DNA of 64,000 bases. It comes from Alkalimonas delamerensis (GTDB taxonomy: Bacteria; Pseudomonadota; Gammaproteobacteria; Enterobacterales; Alteromonadaceae). The stretch spans positions 1 to 64,000 of the forward strand of contig NZ_JAUZVY010000001.1 of NCBI RefSeq assembly GCF_030717955.1, read 5' to 3'. The notes under the pieces are model-generated. The model ran no database searches and was not told the origin of the DNA. It saw nothing but the letters and a program-made list of their open reading frames with translations. This document shows positions 9,127-17,917 of this stretch, piece by piece. The position numbers and the translations under genes are program-made. Numbering within the stretch: the first letter of the stretch is position 1; each line of letters begins with the position of its first letter.

Positions 9127-9897
9127 CTAGTTCAGTGGTGTTTGCTCCTGCTTTTTTGGGTTCAGGGTGCCGTCGGCTATCATGGAGGCAATTGCCTGCT
9201 GTAACTTCGGCTTCAGGTGGGCGTGGGCACTGGCTTTGGACAAGGCGACATGAATATGGTGCGGTTCGCTGGATTCAAAGCTGAGACTTGCCTGCTTAAA
9301 CTGTTGTTGGTATTCAGGCACTCGGCTAAACCAGTTCATGGCATATTCCTCAGTTGTCACTAAGGCATCTGCTCGATGCATTTGGAGCATCTTCAGGCCG
9401 GTATCCACAGAGTCAATCACGGAACTGCGTGGATGCCCTGCAATAACGTTTAGGGTTTGATGATTGTAGGTGTAGCCTCGGACGACCATTAAATGAAGTC
9501 GGTTGAGATCGGCAACTGTGAGGATGTCTTGTTGTTGTTGACGGATCAGCAAGATCTCGGGACGCGCTAAAGCGTATGGCAGCATGTACATCACCTTTTC
9601 ACGGTGCTCGCTGGCGTTCAGCCGGACCATTAGATCAACCTCGCCTTGTTCCATCAACCGTAAGCATCTGGCGAAGGGGGTGTTTGGGCTAAACGTCAAC
9701 TCAAAGCCTGCCCGTCTGGCAAGCTCCAGCATAAAGTCGACCGTTGGTCCGTAGGGTATACCTTCCGCTGGATAGGCGTGGTAACTTGGCAGGTCATCCA
9801 GGCACCATTCAAGCTGAGGCTTGGCAGCAGCTTGTGCTGTCGATGGGACAAAGGCATGAAGCAACAGCAATAAAGTGAGCAACAGGTTTCTAAGCAT
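9127..9897 (-). CDS. Periplasmic solute-binding protein, SBP_bac_3 type (copy 1 of 3)
   Basis: A 256-residue exported protein with a hydrophobic signal peptide ending near AQA (about residue 23). The mature part fits the amino-acid-type binding-protein fold: EWCLDDLPS, IPYGPTVDFMLELARRAGF and NTPFARCLRLMEQGEVDLM. It is the last of three tandem paralogues on this strand. No permease or ATPase gene accompanies them, so they may act as sensors or with a distant partner. Ligand unknown. Confidence 0.8.
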   Translation of the reverse strand: MLRNLLLTLLLLLHAFVPSTAQAAAKPQLEWCLDDLPSYHAYPAEGIPYGPTVDFMLELARRAGFELTFSPNTPFARCLRLMEQGEVDLMVRLNASEHREKVMYMLPYALARPEILLIRQQQQDILTVADLNRLHLMVVRGYTYNHQTLNVIAGHPRSSVIDSVDTGLKMLQMHRADALVTTEEYAMNWFSRVPEYQQQFKQASLSFESSEPHHIHVALSKASAHAHLKPKLQQAIASMIADGTLNPKKQEQTPLN

Positions 9898-9969
9898 GCA
9901 TAAATGTCAGAATAAATCCAAAGTTCAGCTTAGCACAAAACTTCATAAAAGCAGTCTCAAGTAACTCAG

Positions 9970-10770
9970 TCAGTGGTCTGAAGCAACGGCTTGTGGCAAA
10001 TGATGAAAGTAATGCGGGATTAAGCCATCGGCTATCATCGTTTCAATGGCTTCGGCTAGCTGTTGGTGAAGGTGGGCGTATGGACTGGCTTTGGCTAGGG
10101 CTAAATGCACGAAGCGAGCCTCATCCGGCTCAAGATCCAGGCTGGCTACTTTGAACTGTCCATGGTAATCCGGGTTGCTTTGGATACGATTTCTTGCCAC
10201 TTCAAAGGTACTGATCAGGGCATCGCCGCGCCCCATCAGCAGCATTTGGAGCCCGGCATCCTGAGAGTCGATGGGGATGCTGCGTGGCTGTTGAGCCAGC
10301 TGCTTCAGCGCCCGGTGATTGTAGTTATAGCCTCGCACCACAATTAAGTTAAGCTCTGCCAACTGATGGAAATACCGCACATCCGGGCGGTCTTGGCGAA
10401 TTAGTAAGACTTCAGTTCTGGCCCGGTCAAAAGGGATCAAATGCATATAGCGGCGGCGGTCCGGGCTGTCATTCAGGCGTATCATCAGGTCCGTTTTGCC
10501 TTGCTCCATTTGTCGTAAACAGCGCGAGAAAGGGGTGTTTGGGCTAAAACGCAAACGAAAGCCGGCACGCTGTGCCAATTCTTGCATGAAATCGACGGTA
10601 GGCCCAAAAGGGCTGCCAGTATCCGGGTAATCATGACGGTTGGGCAGGTGATCAAGGCACCACTCCAGCTCTGGTTTTTCTGGGGTGTCAGGCGGCAGCT
10701 GAGCTCCTGCAGGGGCCGGTATCAGGAACCAGGAGAGTAGCGCGGCAAGTGGTAGGATACCTGGACGCAC
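9970..10770 (-). CDS. Periplasmic solute-binding protein, SBP_bac_3 type (copy 2 of 3)
   Basis: A 266-residue paralogue of both neighbours, with a signal peptide (LLSWFLIPAPAGAQ). It shares EWCLDHLPN, GPTVDFMQELAQRAGF and NTPFSRCLRQMEQGKTDLM, and the central VVRGYNYNHRAL motif. It is separated from copy 1 by about 70 bases. Divergence between the copies is high enough to suggest different ligands or an old duplication. Confidence 0.8.
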   Translation of the reverse strand: MRPGILPLAALLSWFLIPAPAGAQLPPDTPEKPELEWCLDHLPNRHDYPDTGSPFGPTVDFMQELAQRAGFRLRFSPNTPFSRCLRQMEQGKTDLMIRLNDSPDRRRYMHLIPFDRARTEVLLIRQDRPDVRYFHQLAELNLIVVRGYNYNHRALKQLAQQPRSIPIDSQDAGLQMLLMGRGDALISTFEVARNRIQSNPDYHGQFKVASLDLEPDEARFVHLALAKASPYAHLHQQLAEAIETMIADGLIPHYFHHLPQAVASDH

Positions 10771-10827
10771 AGTAGCTCCACTTTGGTTTAAGATACTTTG
10801 ACTATAGCAGACGACCTGGCTTTGCGG

Positions 10828-11643
10828 TTATTGGGCTGGTACCTCAGGTAGAGCATGAAAGTAACGATGCACCAAATCATCGGCAATCATCGACTTTACG
10901 GCAAGGCGCAATTGCGTTTCCAGCCGGGCATTCGGGCTTGCCTTGGACAGGCCAATATGCACATAACGAGGCTCGGCCAGCTGAATCGCCAGACTGGCCG
11001 TTTTAAACTGACCATGATAACGGGGGTTCGTTTGCATGAGGTTGCGTGAGCTCTGTACCGGTGCCAGCAAGGCATCAGCACGCTTTAGCAGCAGCATATT
11101 CAAGCCGGACTCCAGCGAGTCGACTTCGATAGTCTGCTGGTGGCGGCTGATGATGTTCAGAATATCGGCATTGTAGGTGTAGCCGCGTATCACCATCAAA
11201 CTAAGGTGGCTGAGCTCTGCCACCGACCAGATATCCGGGCTATCCTGGCGCAGCAACACCACTTCGGGCCTGGCCTGATCGTACGGGATCAGATGCATAA
11301 ACTCAGCCCGCTCGGGGCTGGTATTCAGGCTGGTCATTACATCGACCTTGCCCTGCTCCATCATCCGGAGGCAGCGGGCGAAGGGGGTGTTCTGGCTAAA
11401 GCGCAGACGAACACCCGCCCGTCGTGCGACTTCCTGCATAAAGTCCACCGTTGGCCCATAGGGTTCACCATCCGCAGGGTAATGATGGCGGTTTGGAAAG
11501 TCATCAAGGCACCAGTACAGCTCTATGGCTTCATCGGCATTGCTTGGTATGGATGACATTGCTGCAAAGCAGCCCAGCAACAGGGAGCAGATGGAGCGGC
11601 AGAGGGTTTTCATCATCGGTTTAGCGGCCAGTGGGTGCTGCAT
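10828..11643 (-). CDS. Periplasmic solute-binding protein, SBP_bac_3 type (copy 3 of 3)
   Basis: A 271-residue paralogue carrying YWCLDDFPNRHHYPADG, GPTVDFMQEVARRAG and NTPFARCLRMMEQGKVDVM. The start is uncertain: ATG at 11643 is used here, but ATG at 11616 or 11613 would begin the protein directly with the signal peptide (MKTLCRSICSLLLGCF). It is the first of the three genes in transcription order and follows ridA closely. Confidence 0.78.
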   Translation of the reverse strand: MQHPLAAKPMMKTLCRSICSLLLGCFAAMSSIPSNADEAIELYWCLDDFPNRHHYPADGEPYGPTVDFMQEVARRAGVRLRFSQNTPFARCLRMMEQGKVDVMTSLNTSPERAEFMHLIPYDQARPEVVLLRQDSPDIWSVAELSHLSLMVIRGYTYNADILNIISRHQQTIEVDSLESGLNMLLLKRADALLAPVQSSRNLMQTNPRYHGQFKTASLAIQLAEPRYVHIGLSKASPNARLETQLRLAVKSMIADDLVHRYFHALPEVPAQ

Positions 11644-11658
11644 CCCTGCACTGCAAGA

Positions 11659-12051
11659 TTAATGGGTTGAAGGAACTTCCATGACGCCATCGATTTCAAT
11701 TTGAGCCGCTCTGGGCAAAGCGCTGACCTGCACCGCGGCCCTGGCAGGGTAGGGTTCGGCGAAATACTGGCTCATAATGGAGTTCACTGTGGCAAACTGA
11801 CTTAAGTCGGTCAGGAAAATGTTCACTTTCACCATGTCGTTCAGACAGCCTCCGGCAGCATCACAAACGGCCTGCAGGTTTTTAAACACCTGATGGGTTT
11901 GCTCACTGAAATCGTCTGAGATCATTTCCATGCTGGCCGGGACCAACGGGATTTGACCGGATAAGTATACTGTGGTGCCGATTTTAACTGCCTGGCTGTA
12001 GGTGCCAATGGCTGCTGGTGCTGCATCGGTACGGATAATAACTTTGGACAT
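11659..12051 (-). CDS. ridA: RidA family enamine/imine deaminase
   Basis: A 130-residue single-domain protein of the YjgF/YER057c/UK114 family, which hydrolyses reactive enamines and imines released by PLP enzymes. Seen: IGTYSQAVKIGTTVYLSGQ, the NLQAVCDAAGG helix, and PARAAVQVSALPRAAQIEID with the family's catalytic arginine. ATG at 12051, behind GAAGGA, gives the family length and lies one base beyond the spoT stop, so the two genes are probably co-transcribed. The longer frame from 12081 overlaps spoT and is not preferred. Confidence 0.93.
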   Translation of the reverse strand: MSKVIIRTDAAPAAIGTYSQAVKIGTTVYLSGQIPLVPASMEMISDDFSEQTHQVFKNLQAVCDAAGGCLNDMVKVNIFLTDLSQFATVNSIMSQYFAEPYPARAAVQVSALPRAAQIEIDGVMEVPSTH

Positions 12052-12052
12052 C

Positions 12053-14170
12053 TTACTTCCTTCTGTAAATTTTCTGCACATCCGGCATCACGCGGATTTT
12101 CCGCATCACATTGGCCAGGTGCACCCGGTCGCGAACCGACAGGGTAATGTTAATAATGTACTCACCGGTATCCCGATCGTCGGTTGCCAGATCCTGGATG
12201 TTGGAGTCCTGAGTGGCAATCAAAGCTGTCAGCTTGGCTAACACCCCCTGACGATTGATGATGTAGACCCGAATATCGCACAGGAAATGCTTGTCCTGAG
12301 TCTGATCCCAGCGTACCGGGAAGTACTTGGCGGGATCTTTTTCCCAGCCTTTGATGTTTCGGCAGTCGCTGCGATGAACATTGAGGCCTTTACCCGGTGA
12401 GGCGTTGGCGACGATGGCATCGCCCGGAATGGGGCGACAGCATTTGGCGAACGTGAGCAGCATGCCTTCAGAGCCAACGATGACGGCTTTGCCGTGCTGG
12501 TGGTCATGGGCAGGCACTTCATCATCCGGGGTGTCAAAGTCACCCATCAGTCGTCGGGCAATGGCGATTGGAAGCTGGTTGCCCAGGCCAATTTCCACTG
12601 CCAGTTCATCCATTGATTTTTGACGAGCGCTTTGCAGCACTTGTTCGATGCGCTCCGGAGCAATATCGGCCAGTTTGACGTCGCCCAGGGCTGAGTTCAG
12701 CAGGCGGTAGCCCAGGCTCGTGGCTTCACTCAACTGCTGCTTTTTCAGATAATTCCGGATCCCCAAAATAGCGCGACTGGTCACCACATAATTGAGCCAG
12801 TTGGCATTGGGCTTACCACCTGGGCTGGTAATGATTTCGACGGTTTGGCCGGTTTCAAGGGGGCGGCTTAATGGGTACGGCTTGCGATCGACTCGGGCGC
12901 CGACACAACGATTGCCGACATCGGTGTGCACCGCATAGGCAAAATCAACCGCAGTGGCATCAATCGGCAGTTCGATGATTCGCCCTTTGGGTGTAAAGAC
13001 ATAGAGCTCGTCCGGGTAAAGTTCGGATTTGACATTTTCAACGAACTCATGGGTTGAGCCGGCACTTTGCTGCAATTCCAGTAAGCTCTGCATCCAGCGG
13101 CGGGCACGAATCTGGGCAGTGGTTCCGGCTTGCTCATTGCCACTTTTGTACATCCAGTGGGCGGCAATGCCTTTGTCGGCCATTTCGTCCATTTCTGAGG
13201 TGCGGATTTGGATCTCAACCGGAATGCCATGCGGACCAATTAAGGAAGTATGCAGCGACTGATAGCCATTTTGCTTGGGGATGGCGATGTAGTCTTTAAA
13301 GCGGATTTCAATCGGCTTGTACAGGTTATGCACCACACCCAGGGTGCGATAGCAGTTGTCGATGCTCTCAACAATGACCCGAAAAGCGTAGATGTCCATC
13401 ACATCGTTGAACATCCGCTCTTTGTTTTTCATCTTTTGGTAGATGCTGTACAGGTGTTTTTCACGGCCAGAGACTTCCGCCTGAATGCCTGCATCGGCAA
13501 TACGGCTGCTGATCTCACCTTTGACTTTTTCCAGCAATTCGCGGCGGTGGCCGCGCGCCTGTTGCACTGCCGATTGCAGCGCCCGGTAGCGCATCGGGTA
13601 CAGGGCTTTAAAGCCGGAGTCTTCCAGCTCATTTTTAATGTTGTGAATGCCCAGGCGGTTGGCGATGGGGGCGTACAGCTCCAGCGTTTCCCGGGCAATA
13701 CGGCGGCGTTTTTCAGGCCGAAGAGCACCAATGGTTCGCATGTTGTGGGTGCGGTCGGCCAGCTTGATTAAGATCACCCGGATGTCTTGGGTCATTGCCA
13801 TAAACATCTTTTGCAGGTTGGTGACCTCAAACTCCTGATAGTCTTTAAACTTCACCTTATCCAGTTTGCTGACACCTTGCACCAGCTCTGCCACGGTATT
13901 GCCAAAGCGCTCGGCCAGATCCTCTTTGCTAAAAGGCGTGTCTTCAATGACGTCATGCAGCAAGGCGGCCATTAAGGTCTCATGATCCATCCGCATATCG
14001 GCGAGGATGCTGGTTACGGCAACCGGGTGGGTAATGTAAGGCTCGCCACTGGAGCGCATTTGCGGGGCATGCGCCTCCCTGGCCAGCAGATAAGCTTGCT
14101 GGATCTGCCCAACCTGGTCGGCAGGCAAGTAGGCTTGAATTTGCTGCTTTAAACCTTCAAACAGATACAC
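12053..14170 (-). CDS. spoT: Bifunctional (p)ppGpp synthetase/hydrolase SpoT
   Basis: Stringent-response enzyme that makes and degrades (p)ppGpp. Domains in order: HD hydrolase (HDVIEDT and RTHNMRTIG, about 40-190), synthetase (RFKDYIAIPKQNGYQSLH, about 235-350), TGS (about 385-445), the conserved-cysteine segment (AKCCRPIPGD) and a C-terminal ACT domain (about 630-700). Start choice: GTG at 14170 gives MYLFEGLKQ, aligning with E. coli SpoT MYLFESLN; TTG at 14182 would add four residues. GGGAGGT lies just upstream of the GTG, with short spacing. Followed by ridA. Confidence 0.96.
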   Translation of the reverse strand: MYLFEGLKQQIQAYLPADQVGQIQQAYLLAREAHAPQMRSSGEPYITHPVAVTSILADMRMDHETLMAALLHDVIEDTPFSKEDLAERFGNTVAELVQGVSKLDKVKFKDYQEFEVTNLQKMFMAMTQDIRVILIKLADRTHNMRTIGALRPEKRRRIARETLELYAPIANRLGIHNIKNELEDSGFKALYPMRYRALQSAVQQARGHRRELLEKVKGEISSRIADAGIQAEVSGREKHLYSIYQKMKNKERMFNDVMDIYAFRVIVESIDNCYRTLGVVHNLYKPIEIRFKDYIAIPKQNGYQSLHTSLIGPHGIPVEIQIRTSEMDEMADKGIAAHWMYKSGNEQAGTTAQIRARRWMQSLLELQQSAGSTHEFVENVKSELYPDELYVFTPKGRIIELPIDATAVDFAYAVHTDVGNRCVGARVDRKPYPLSRPLETGQTVEIITSPGGKPNANWLNYVVTSRAILGIRNYLKKQQLSEATSLGYRLLNSALGDVKLADIAPERIEQVLQSARQKSMDELAVEIGLGNQLPIAIARRLMGDFDTPDDEVPAHDHQHGKAVIVGSEGMLLTFAKCCRPIPGDAIVANASPGKGLNVHRSDCRNIKGWEKDPAKYFPVRWDQTQDKHFLCDIRVYIINRQGVLAKLTALIATQDSNIQDLATDDRDTGEYIINITLSVRDRVHLANVMRKIRVMPDVQKIYRRK

Positions 14171-14295
14171 CTGACCTCCCAAACGGCATCAGCGACAGAC
14201 TAAAATGATGCTTGTATTAGTATTTATATCAGAATCAGGCGGTGTTGAGTAGGCTGCCAGCAGCAAAAACACTGCTGGCGGGTAGAAAAGAGGGG

Positions 14296-14571
14296 TTATT
14301 CGTCGCCGCCAATGATGGCTGCAACGGCTGCCATTTCAGAGGCTTCTTGCTGCATCTGATCGCGGCGCTCCTGCTCGTCCAGAACGGACTCGGTAATCAG
14401 GCCTTCTTCAATTTCACGCAGGGCGATGACAGTTGCTTTGTCATTTTCCCACTCTACCAGTGGATCTTTGCCTTCAACAGTGATCTGACGGGCACGGCGG
14501 GCAGCGACCAGGATCAGGTCAAAGCGGTTGCCAATTTTATCCACTGCATCTTCAACGGTTACGCGAGCCAT
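14296..14571 (-). CDS. rpoZ: DNA-directed RNA polymerase omega subunit
   Basis: A 91-residue omega subunit with the family opening MARVTVEDAVDKIGNRFDLI and the AARRARQI helix. It assists RNA polymerase assembly and, in gammaproteobacteria, contributes to the ppGpp site. It lies between gmk and spoT, all on the minus strand, the conserved gammaproteobacterial order. Confidence 0.97.
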   Translation of the reverse strand: MARVTVEDAVDKIGNRFDLILVAARRARQITVEGKDPLVEWENDKATVIALREIEEGLITESVLDEQERRDQMQQEASEMAAVAAIIGGDE

Positions 14572-14625
14572 TCGCTACTCCAAGTCAACAGGTTGTGCAA
14601 GACCCGCTAGTATACGCCATTCGGC

Positions 14626-15249
14626 TCATTTCGCCAACAGTTGATCCAACAGATCCTGCTGGCGTTGCTGCTGATTTTGCCAGCGATTGCGTTGGGCCAG
14701 TACGATGGCACGCAGCTCCAGCAGGGCTTGTTGAAAATCATCGTTCACAATCAGATAGTCGTACTCGTTGGCATGACTCATTTCATCCTGCGCTTTGCTC
14801 ATTCGGCCGGCGATGATGTCGGCACTGTCCTGGCCACGACTTTGCAATCGTTGCTGCAGCACATTCAGGCTGGGAGGCAGAATAAAGATGCCAATGGCGT
14901 GCGGCAGTTGCTGCCGAATTTGGCGGGCGCCCTGCCAGTCGATGTCCAGAAACACATCGATGCCCTGGTCCAGGGTCTGCTGCAACGTGGTGCGTGAGGT
15001 GCCGTAGTAATTGCCAAACACCTCTGCCCATTCCAGAAACTCACCGGCTTCAATCCGGTTTTTAAAGTCATCCACCCGCACAAAGTGGTAATGCACACCA
15101 TTTTGTTCACCGGGCCTGGGGGAGCGGGTGGTATGAGACACACTGACCTGCATGTCGTTGTGCAGGTCCAGCAGGGCCTGGATCAGGCTGGATTTACCGG
15201 CCCCGCTTGGCGCCGATACGATAAAGAGGTTGCCGCTTACCTTTGCCAT
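14626..15249 (-). CDS. gmk: Guanylate kinase
   Basis: ATP + GMP to ADP + GDP in the cytoplasm. 207 residues; P-loop SAPSGAGKSSL, GMP-binding segment SHTTRSPRPGEQNGVHYHF, the EWAEVFGNYYGTS strand and DIDWQGARQIR. Full length. It heads the gmk-rpoZ-spoT run. Upstream lies the DUF4442 gene and then the accessory block; yicC, which neighbours gmk in many relatives, is displaced about 22 kb to the right. Confidence 0.97.
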   Translation of the reverse strand: MAKVSGNLFIVSAPSGAGKSSLIQALLDLHNDMQVSVSHTTRSPRPGEQNGVHYHFVRVDDFKNRIEAGEFLEWAEVFGNYYGTSRTTLQQTLDQGIDVFLDIDWQGARQIRQQLPHAIGIFILPPSLNVLQQRLQSRGQDSADIIAGRMSKAQDEMSHANEYDYLIVNDDFQQALLELRAIVLAQRNRWQNQQQRQQDLLDQLLAK

Positions 15250-15331
15250 CTGTCATTCCTGTGGCGCTAAAACCACAATTTTACGTTGCCCGGGCGCTGG
15301 CTGCAAACGTCAGCTCAATATGCCCTAGTCA

Positions 15332-15817
15332 TTATTTTTTACTGGCTTTGGCTTTGACCGACAAGGTTAAGGTGAAGGTAGCCATCGGCTCATCGCCATG
15401 CAAACTGGGGCAGGTGACCACCACCGACACTGGCCGGTTAATGCGCTCACCGCTTGCCAGCGACTCATCAATCATTTGATCAATGATGGCACCATCATGG
15501 CTGGTAAAATGCACTTTGGCTTCAGGACGCTTTAAAAAACTGCCCTGCACATCTTTAAAGGCAAAATTGGCATTGACGCCACGGGCTTTGGCCTTGGTAA
15601 AGACCAAAAAAGCACCGGCCAAGTCAGCGCCAATCGCCAGAGCACCAAAGTAAATGCTGCCTAAATGGTTTTTGGTGCGCCAGGTATGCGGCATGGTCAC
15701 TTCCAGCGTTGTGCTGTCCATCCGCACAATTTTTGGCGAACAAAAACCAATCAGCGGAATGTACCGCCAGGCAAAGAATTTCAAGCCCCAGTTGGCTTTA
15801 CGAAGGGAAATGGCCAT
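15332..15817 (-). CDS. DUF4442 (YiiD C-terminal-like) hotdog protein
   Basis: A 161-residue protein with hotdog-fold features of DUF4442: TWRTKNHLGSIYFGALAIGADLAGAF, where the helix carries the conserved GAL motif, and a basic N-terminus (ISLRKANWGLKFFAWRY). It is a putative acyl thioesterase without a demonstrated substrate. It is probably the last core gene before the accessory block starting near 15.85 kb. Confidence 0.75.
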   Translation of the reverse strand: MAISLRKANWGLKFFAWRYIPLIGFCSPKIVRMDSTTLEVTMPHTWRTKNHLGSIYFGALAIGADLAGAFLVFTKAKARGVNANFAFKDVQGSFLKRPEAKVHFTSHDGAIIDQMIDESLASGERINRPVSVVVTCPSLHGDEPMATFTLTLSVKAKASKK

Positions 15818-15864
15818 CTTGTTACTCCAAGCTATCTATCGGGCCAGCTTATACTGGTCAGACC

Positions 15865-16113
15865 ATGAAGGCAAGGGTGTTTGAGCAGGCAGATGAGCAA
15901 GCCGATAGCACCGTTTTTATTCATTTCATGCTAAGCACTATTGCGAAAACGCTAGCACAAGCACTGGCACAAAACGCCCCTGTAAGCGCCTCTGTAAATG
16001 CCCCTGTAAATATTGCCGGCTTAAAAACGCATGAGGCGATTGTGTTATTGCTGCAACACAACCCGCACTTAACGCGCCAGCAATTAGACAATCTGGTAGG
16101 TAAAGTGCCGTGA
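15865..16113 (+). pseudogene. C-terminal remnant resembling the tail of a Fic or AAA_4-type protein
   Basis: The frame encodes about 82 residues. FIHFMLSTIAKTLAQAL resembles the helix that ends the catalytic part of many Fic proteins, and HEAIVLLLQHNPHLTRQQLDNLVGK resembles the first two helices of a following winged helix; translation stops where the recognition helix should begin. There is no Fic catalytic motif upstream, only the divergent DUF4442 gene. I read it as the fragment left when the accessory block was rearranged. A genuine small protein cannot be excluded. Confidence 0.45.
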
Positions 16114-16366
16114 TACATTCAGTAGAGCCGTCGCTTCTTGGGTAGTTAGCTCCGCGTGGATTGGCAACAACTGTTGTTGGGCATCAACTATCTTGGCCAG
16201 TCATCCTAATTGTCGCCGAGTAGTTGCTCAAGCTTATGTGAGTTAGATTGACTATTTGGTTCGCAATTTATTACCTGAAAGGTATGTTATTGTGCACCAT
16301 TCGATTGACGAGTTTACTGTTCGTATCTACACTTTATTACGTATTTGGTTATTTGGTGTGCACTTA

Positions 16367-16894
16367 ATGTCAAAATCTGACAAATTACTACTGGTTTTTG
16401 CTAACGCGATAAAGGCTGGCGGCGGCATTCATAGCGCTGCAGAGCTGGCTTTTATGTTAGGTGAGCCATACACACCCGCCTTTACGAAATTTCTGGCCGA
16501 TCGGGTAAAAAAAGGTCAGCTCAGGAGAGTGGCCCAAGGGTTATACGAAAGTGTGCTAACGCCGCCAGAGCCTGAAACAGCAATTTATAAAATCATCAAA
16601 AAGTTGCGTAGCGATGAACTGAGTTATATCAGTCTGGAAAGTCAGCTAAGCCATACTGGTGAGATTTCGCAAGTGATGATGGACAGGGTTACCGTAGTGA
16701 CAAAAGGCAGAAGCGGCATCTTTGCCACGCCTTATGGCGTGATTGAGTTCACCCACACCAAAAGGCCTGTTGAGCAGCTTGTCGCTCATCTGTATTTTGA
16801 CCCTGACATTAAAATGTATCGCGCCAATACCCAACAAGCGCTGACCGATCTGAAATATTGTCAGCGGAATCTGCATATGCTGGAGCGTGAATAG
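16367..16894 (+). CDS. abiEi: AbiEi-type antitoxin / transcriptional regulator
   Basis: A 175-residue antitoxin of the type IV AbiE system: an N-terminal winged helix (AAELAFMLGEPYTPAFTKFLADR, then GQLRRVAQGLYES) and an AbiEi C-terminal part (YISLESQLSHTGEISQ). It is known to repress its own operon and to neutralise the AbiEii toxin without forming a complex. ATG at 16367 is preferred over the frame opening at 16256, because the family starts right before the winged helix. Two GTGCAC sites, at 16292 and 16358, lie in the leader and may be part of the operator. The toxin gene follows after 13 bases. Confidence 0.85.
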   Translation: MSKSDKLLLVFANAIKAGGGIHSAAELAFMLGEPYTPAFTKFLADRVKKGQLRRVAQGLYESVLTPPEPETAIYKIIKKLRSDELSYISLESQLSHTGEISQVMMDRVTVVTKGRSGIFATPYGVIEFTHTKRPVEQLVAHLYFDPDIKMYRANTQQALTDLKYCQRNLHMLERE

Positions 16895-16907
16895 AGAGAG
16901 GATCAGG

Positions 16908-17798
16908 ATGTTAAAACAACAGCTTCGTCAAATTGTGCAAGCGAATCCAGACTATGCTGCTATTTCCCCTGTTATTGAGAAAGAGATCCTGCACCACGAT
17001 ATTATGGCGGTATTGATCAAGCAAGGTGCGATGCAAAGTCTGACATTTATTGGCGGGACTTCCTTGCGTATGTGTTACAACAGTGCTCGCCTATCAGAGG
17101 ATCTCGATTTTAACGGTGGCCATAACTTCAAGCCGGCTGATTTCGATGGTCTTGAAGCCGACATTCAAAACTATATTCAGAACAAATATGAAACTGAGGT
17201 ATGGGTAAACAAACCTGCAGCAGACAATCAGGGAGATACTGTTTCCTGGAAAATCAGTATCGTAAAAGAAGCGAACCGTCCGGATTTACCCCGGCAAAAA
17301 ATGCATATTGATGTCTGCGCCATCCCCTCATTCGACATTGAAAAAAGGCCCTTGTTAAACCATTACAATATCGTGGTACCCACCGAGGGTATTCTGGTAC
17401 CGGTGCAATCATTGCAAGAAACGTTGGCAGATAAATTTATTGCCGTCGCTTATCGGGCCAGAAGAATTAAACCGCGAGATATCTGGGATATCGTCTGGAT
17501 CAAACAACGAGGCGTAGCGCTATCAAAAGAACTGATAGAAAAAAAATTAGCGGCAAGAAATAAACATAAAGACGATTTTAGAACAGCGCTCGAGCTGCAG
17601 ATCAATAAGCTGCAACAAGATGATGAAGTACGTGCTGATTTTAATATGGAGATGAGCCGTTTTATCCCAAGTCAGATCAAGGAACGTACGGTGGATAACC
17701 CGGAGTATTGGGCTTATGTGCAGGCTGAAGTCAGTGCTATGGCATCGGAGTTGCTTAGTAATGGTTCGTCCAAAACCAGGTTTGATATGGGGATGTGA
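16908..17798 (+). CDS. abiEii: AbiEii nucleotidyltransferase toxin
   Basis: A 296-residue nucleotidyltransferase of the AbiEii/AbiGii (DUF1814) family. Visible: GGTSLRMCYNSARLSEDLDF (the GS-x-D-x-D-like motif), MHIDVCAIP with the third acidic residue, and DKFIAVAYRARRIKPRDIWD. In characterised relatives the toxin modifies tRNA 3' ends and arrests growth after phage infection. ATG at 16908 follows AGAGAGGATCAGG; a GTG 21 bases upstream is a weaker choice. It is paired with abiEi. Confidence 0.88.
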   Translation: MLKQQLRQIVQANPDYAAISPVIEKEILHHDIMAVLIKQGAMQSLTFIGGTSLRMCYNSARLSEDLDFNGGHNFKPADFDGLEADIQNYIQNKYETEVWVNKPAADNQGDTVSWKISIVKEANRPDLPRQKMHIDVCAIPSFDIEKRPLLNHYNIVVPTEGILVPVQSLQETLADKFIAVAYRARRIKPRDIWDIVWIKQRGVALSKELIEKKLAARNKHKDDFRTALELQINKLQQDDEVRADFNMEMSRFIPSQIKERTVDNPEYWAYVQAEVSAMASELLSNGSSKTRFDMGM

Positions 17799-17857
17799 AG
17801 CCTGTCGAACGATACTTAGCATTTTCTTAGTGCGTTTGATGAGTTGATTAATCTTGC

Positions 17858-17902
17858 TATTCACCTCACATTGTGAGTGGATTAACCAATGTATTCACCT
17901 CA
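17858..17902 (+). promoter_or_regulatory. Candidate operator in front of the Fic gene
   Basis: The direct repeat TATTCACCTCA occurs at 17858 and 17892, and the perfect palindrome CTCACATTGTGAG spans 17865-17877. All lie within 60 bases of the Fic start. The Fic protein has a C-terminal winged helix, so autoregulation is plausible; this is inference. Confidence 0.4.
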
Positions 17903-17917
17903 GTAGAAGCATAGCCA

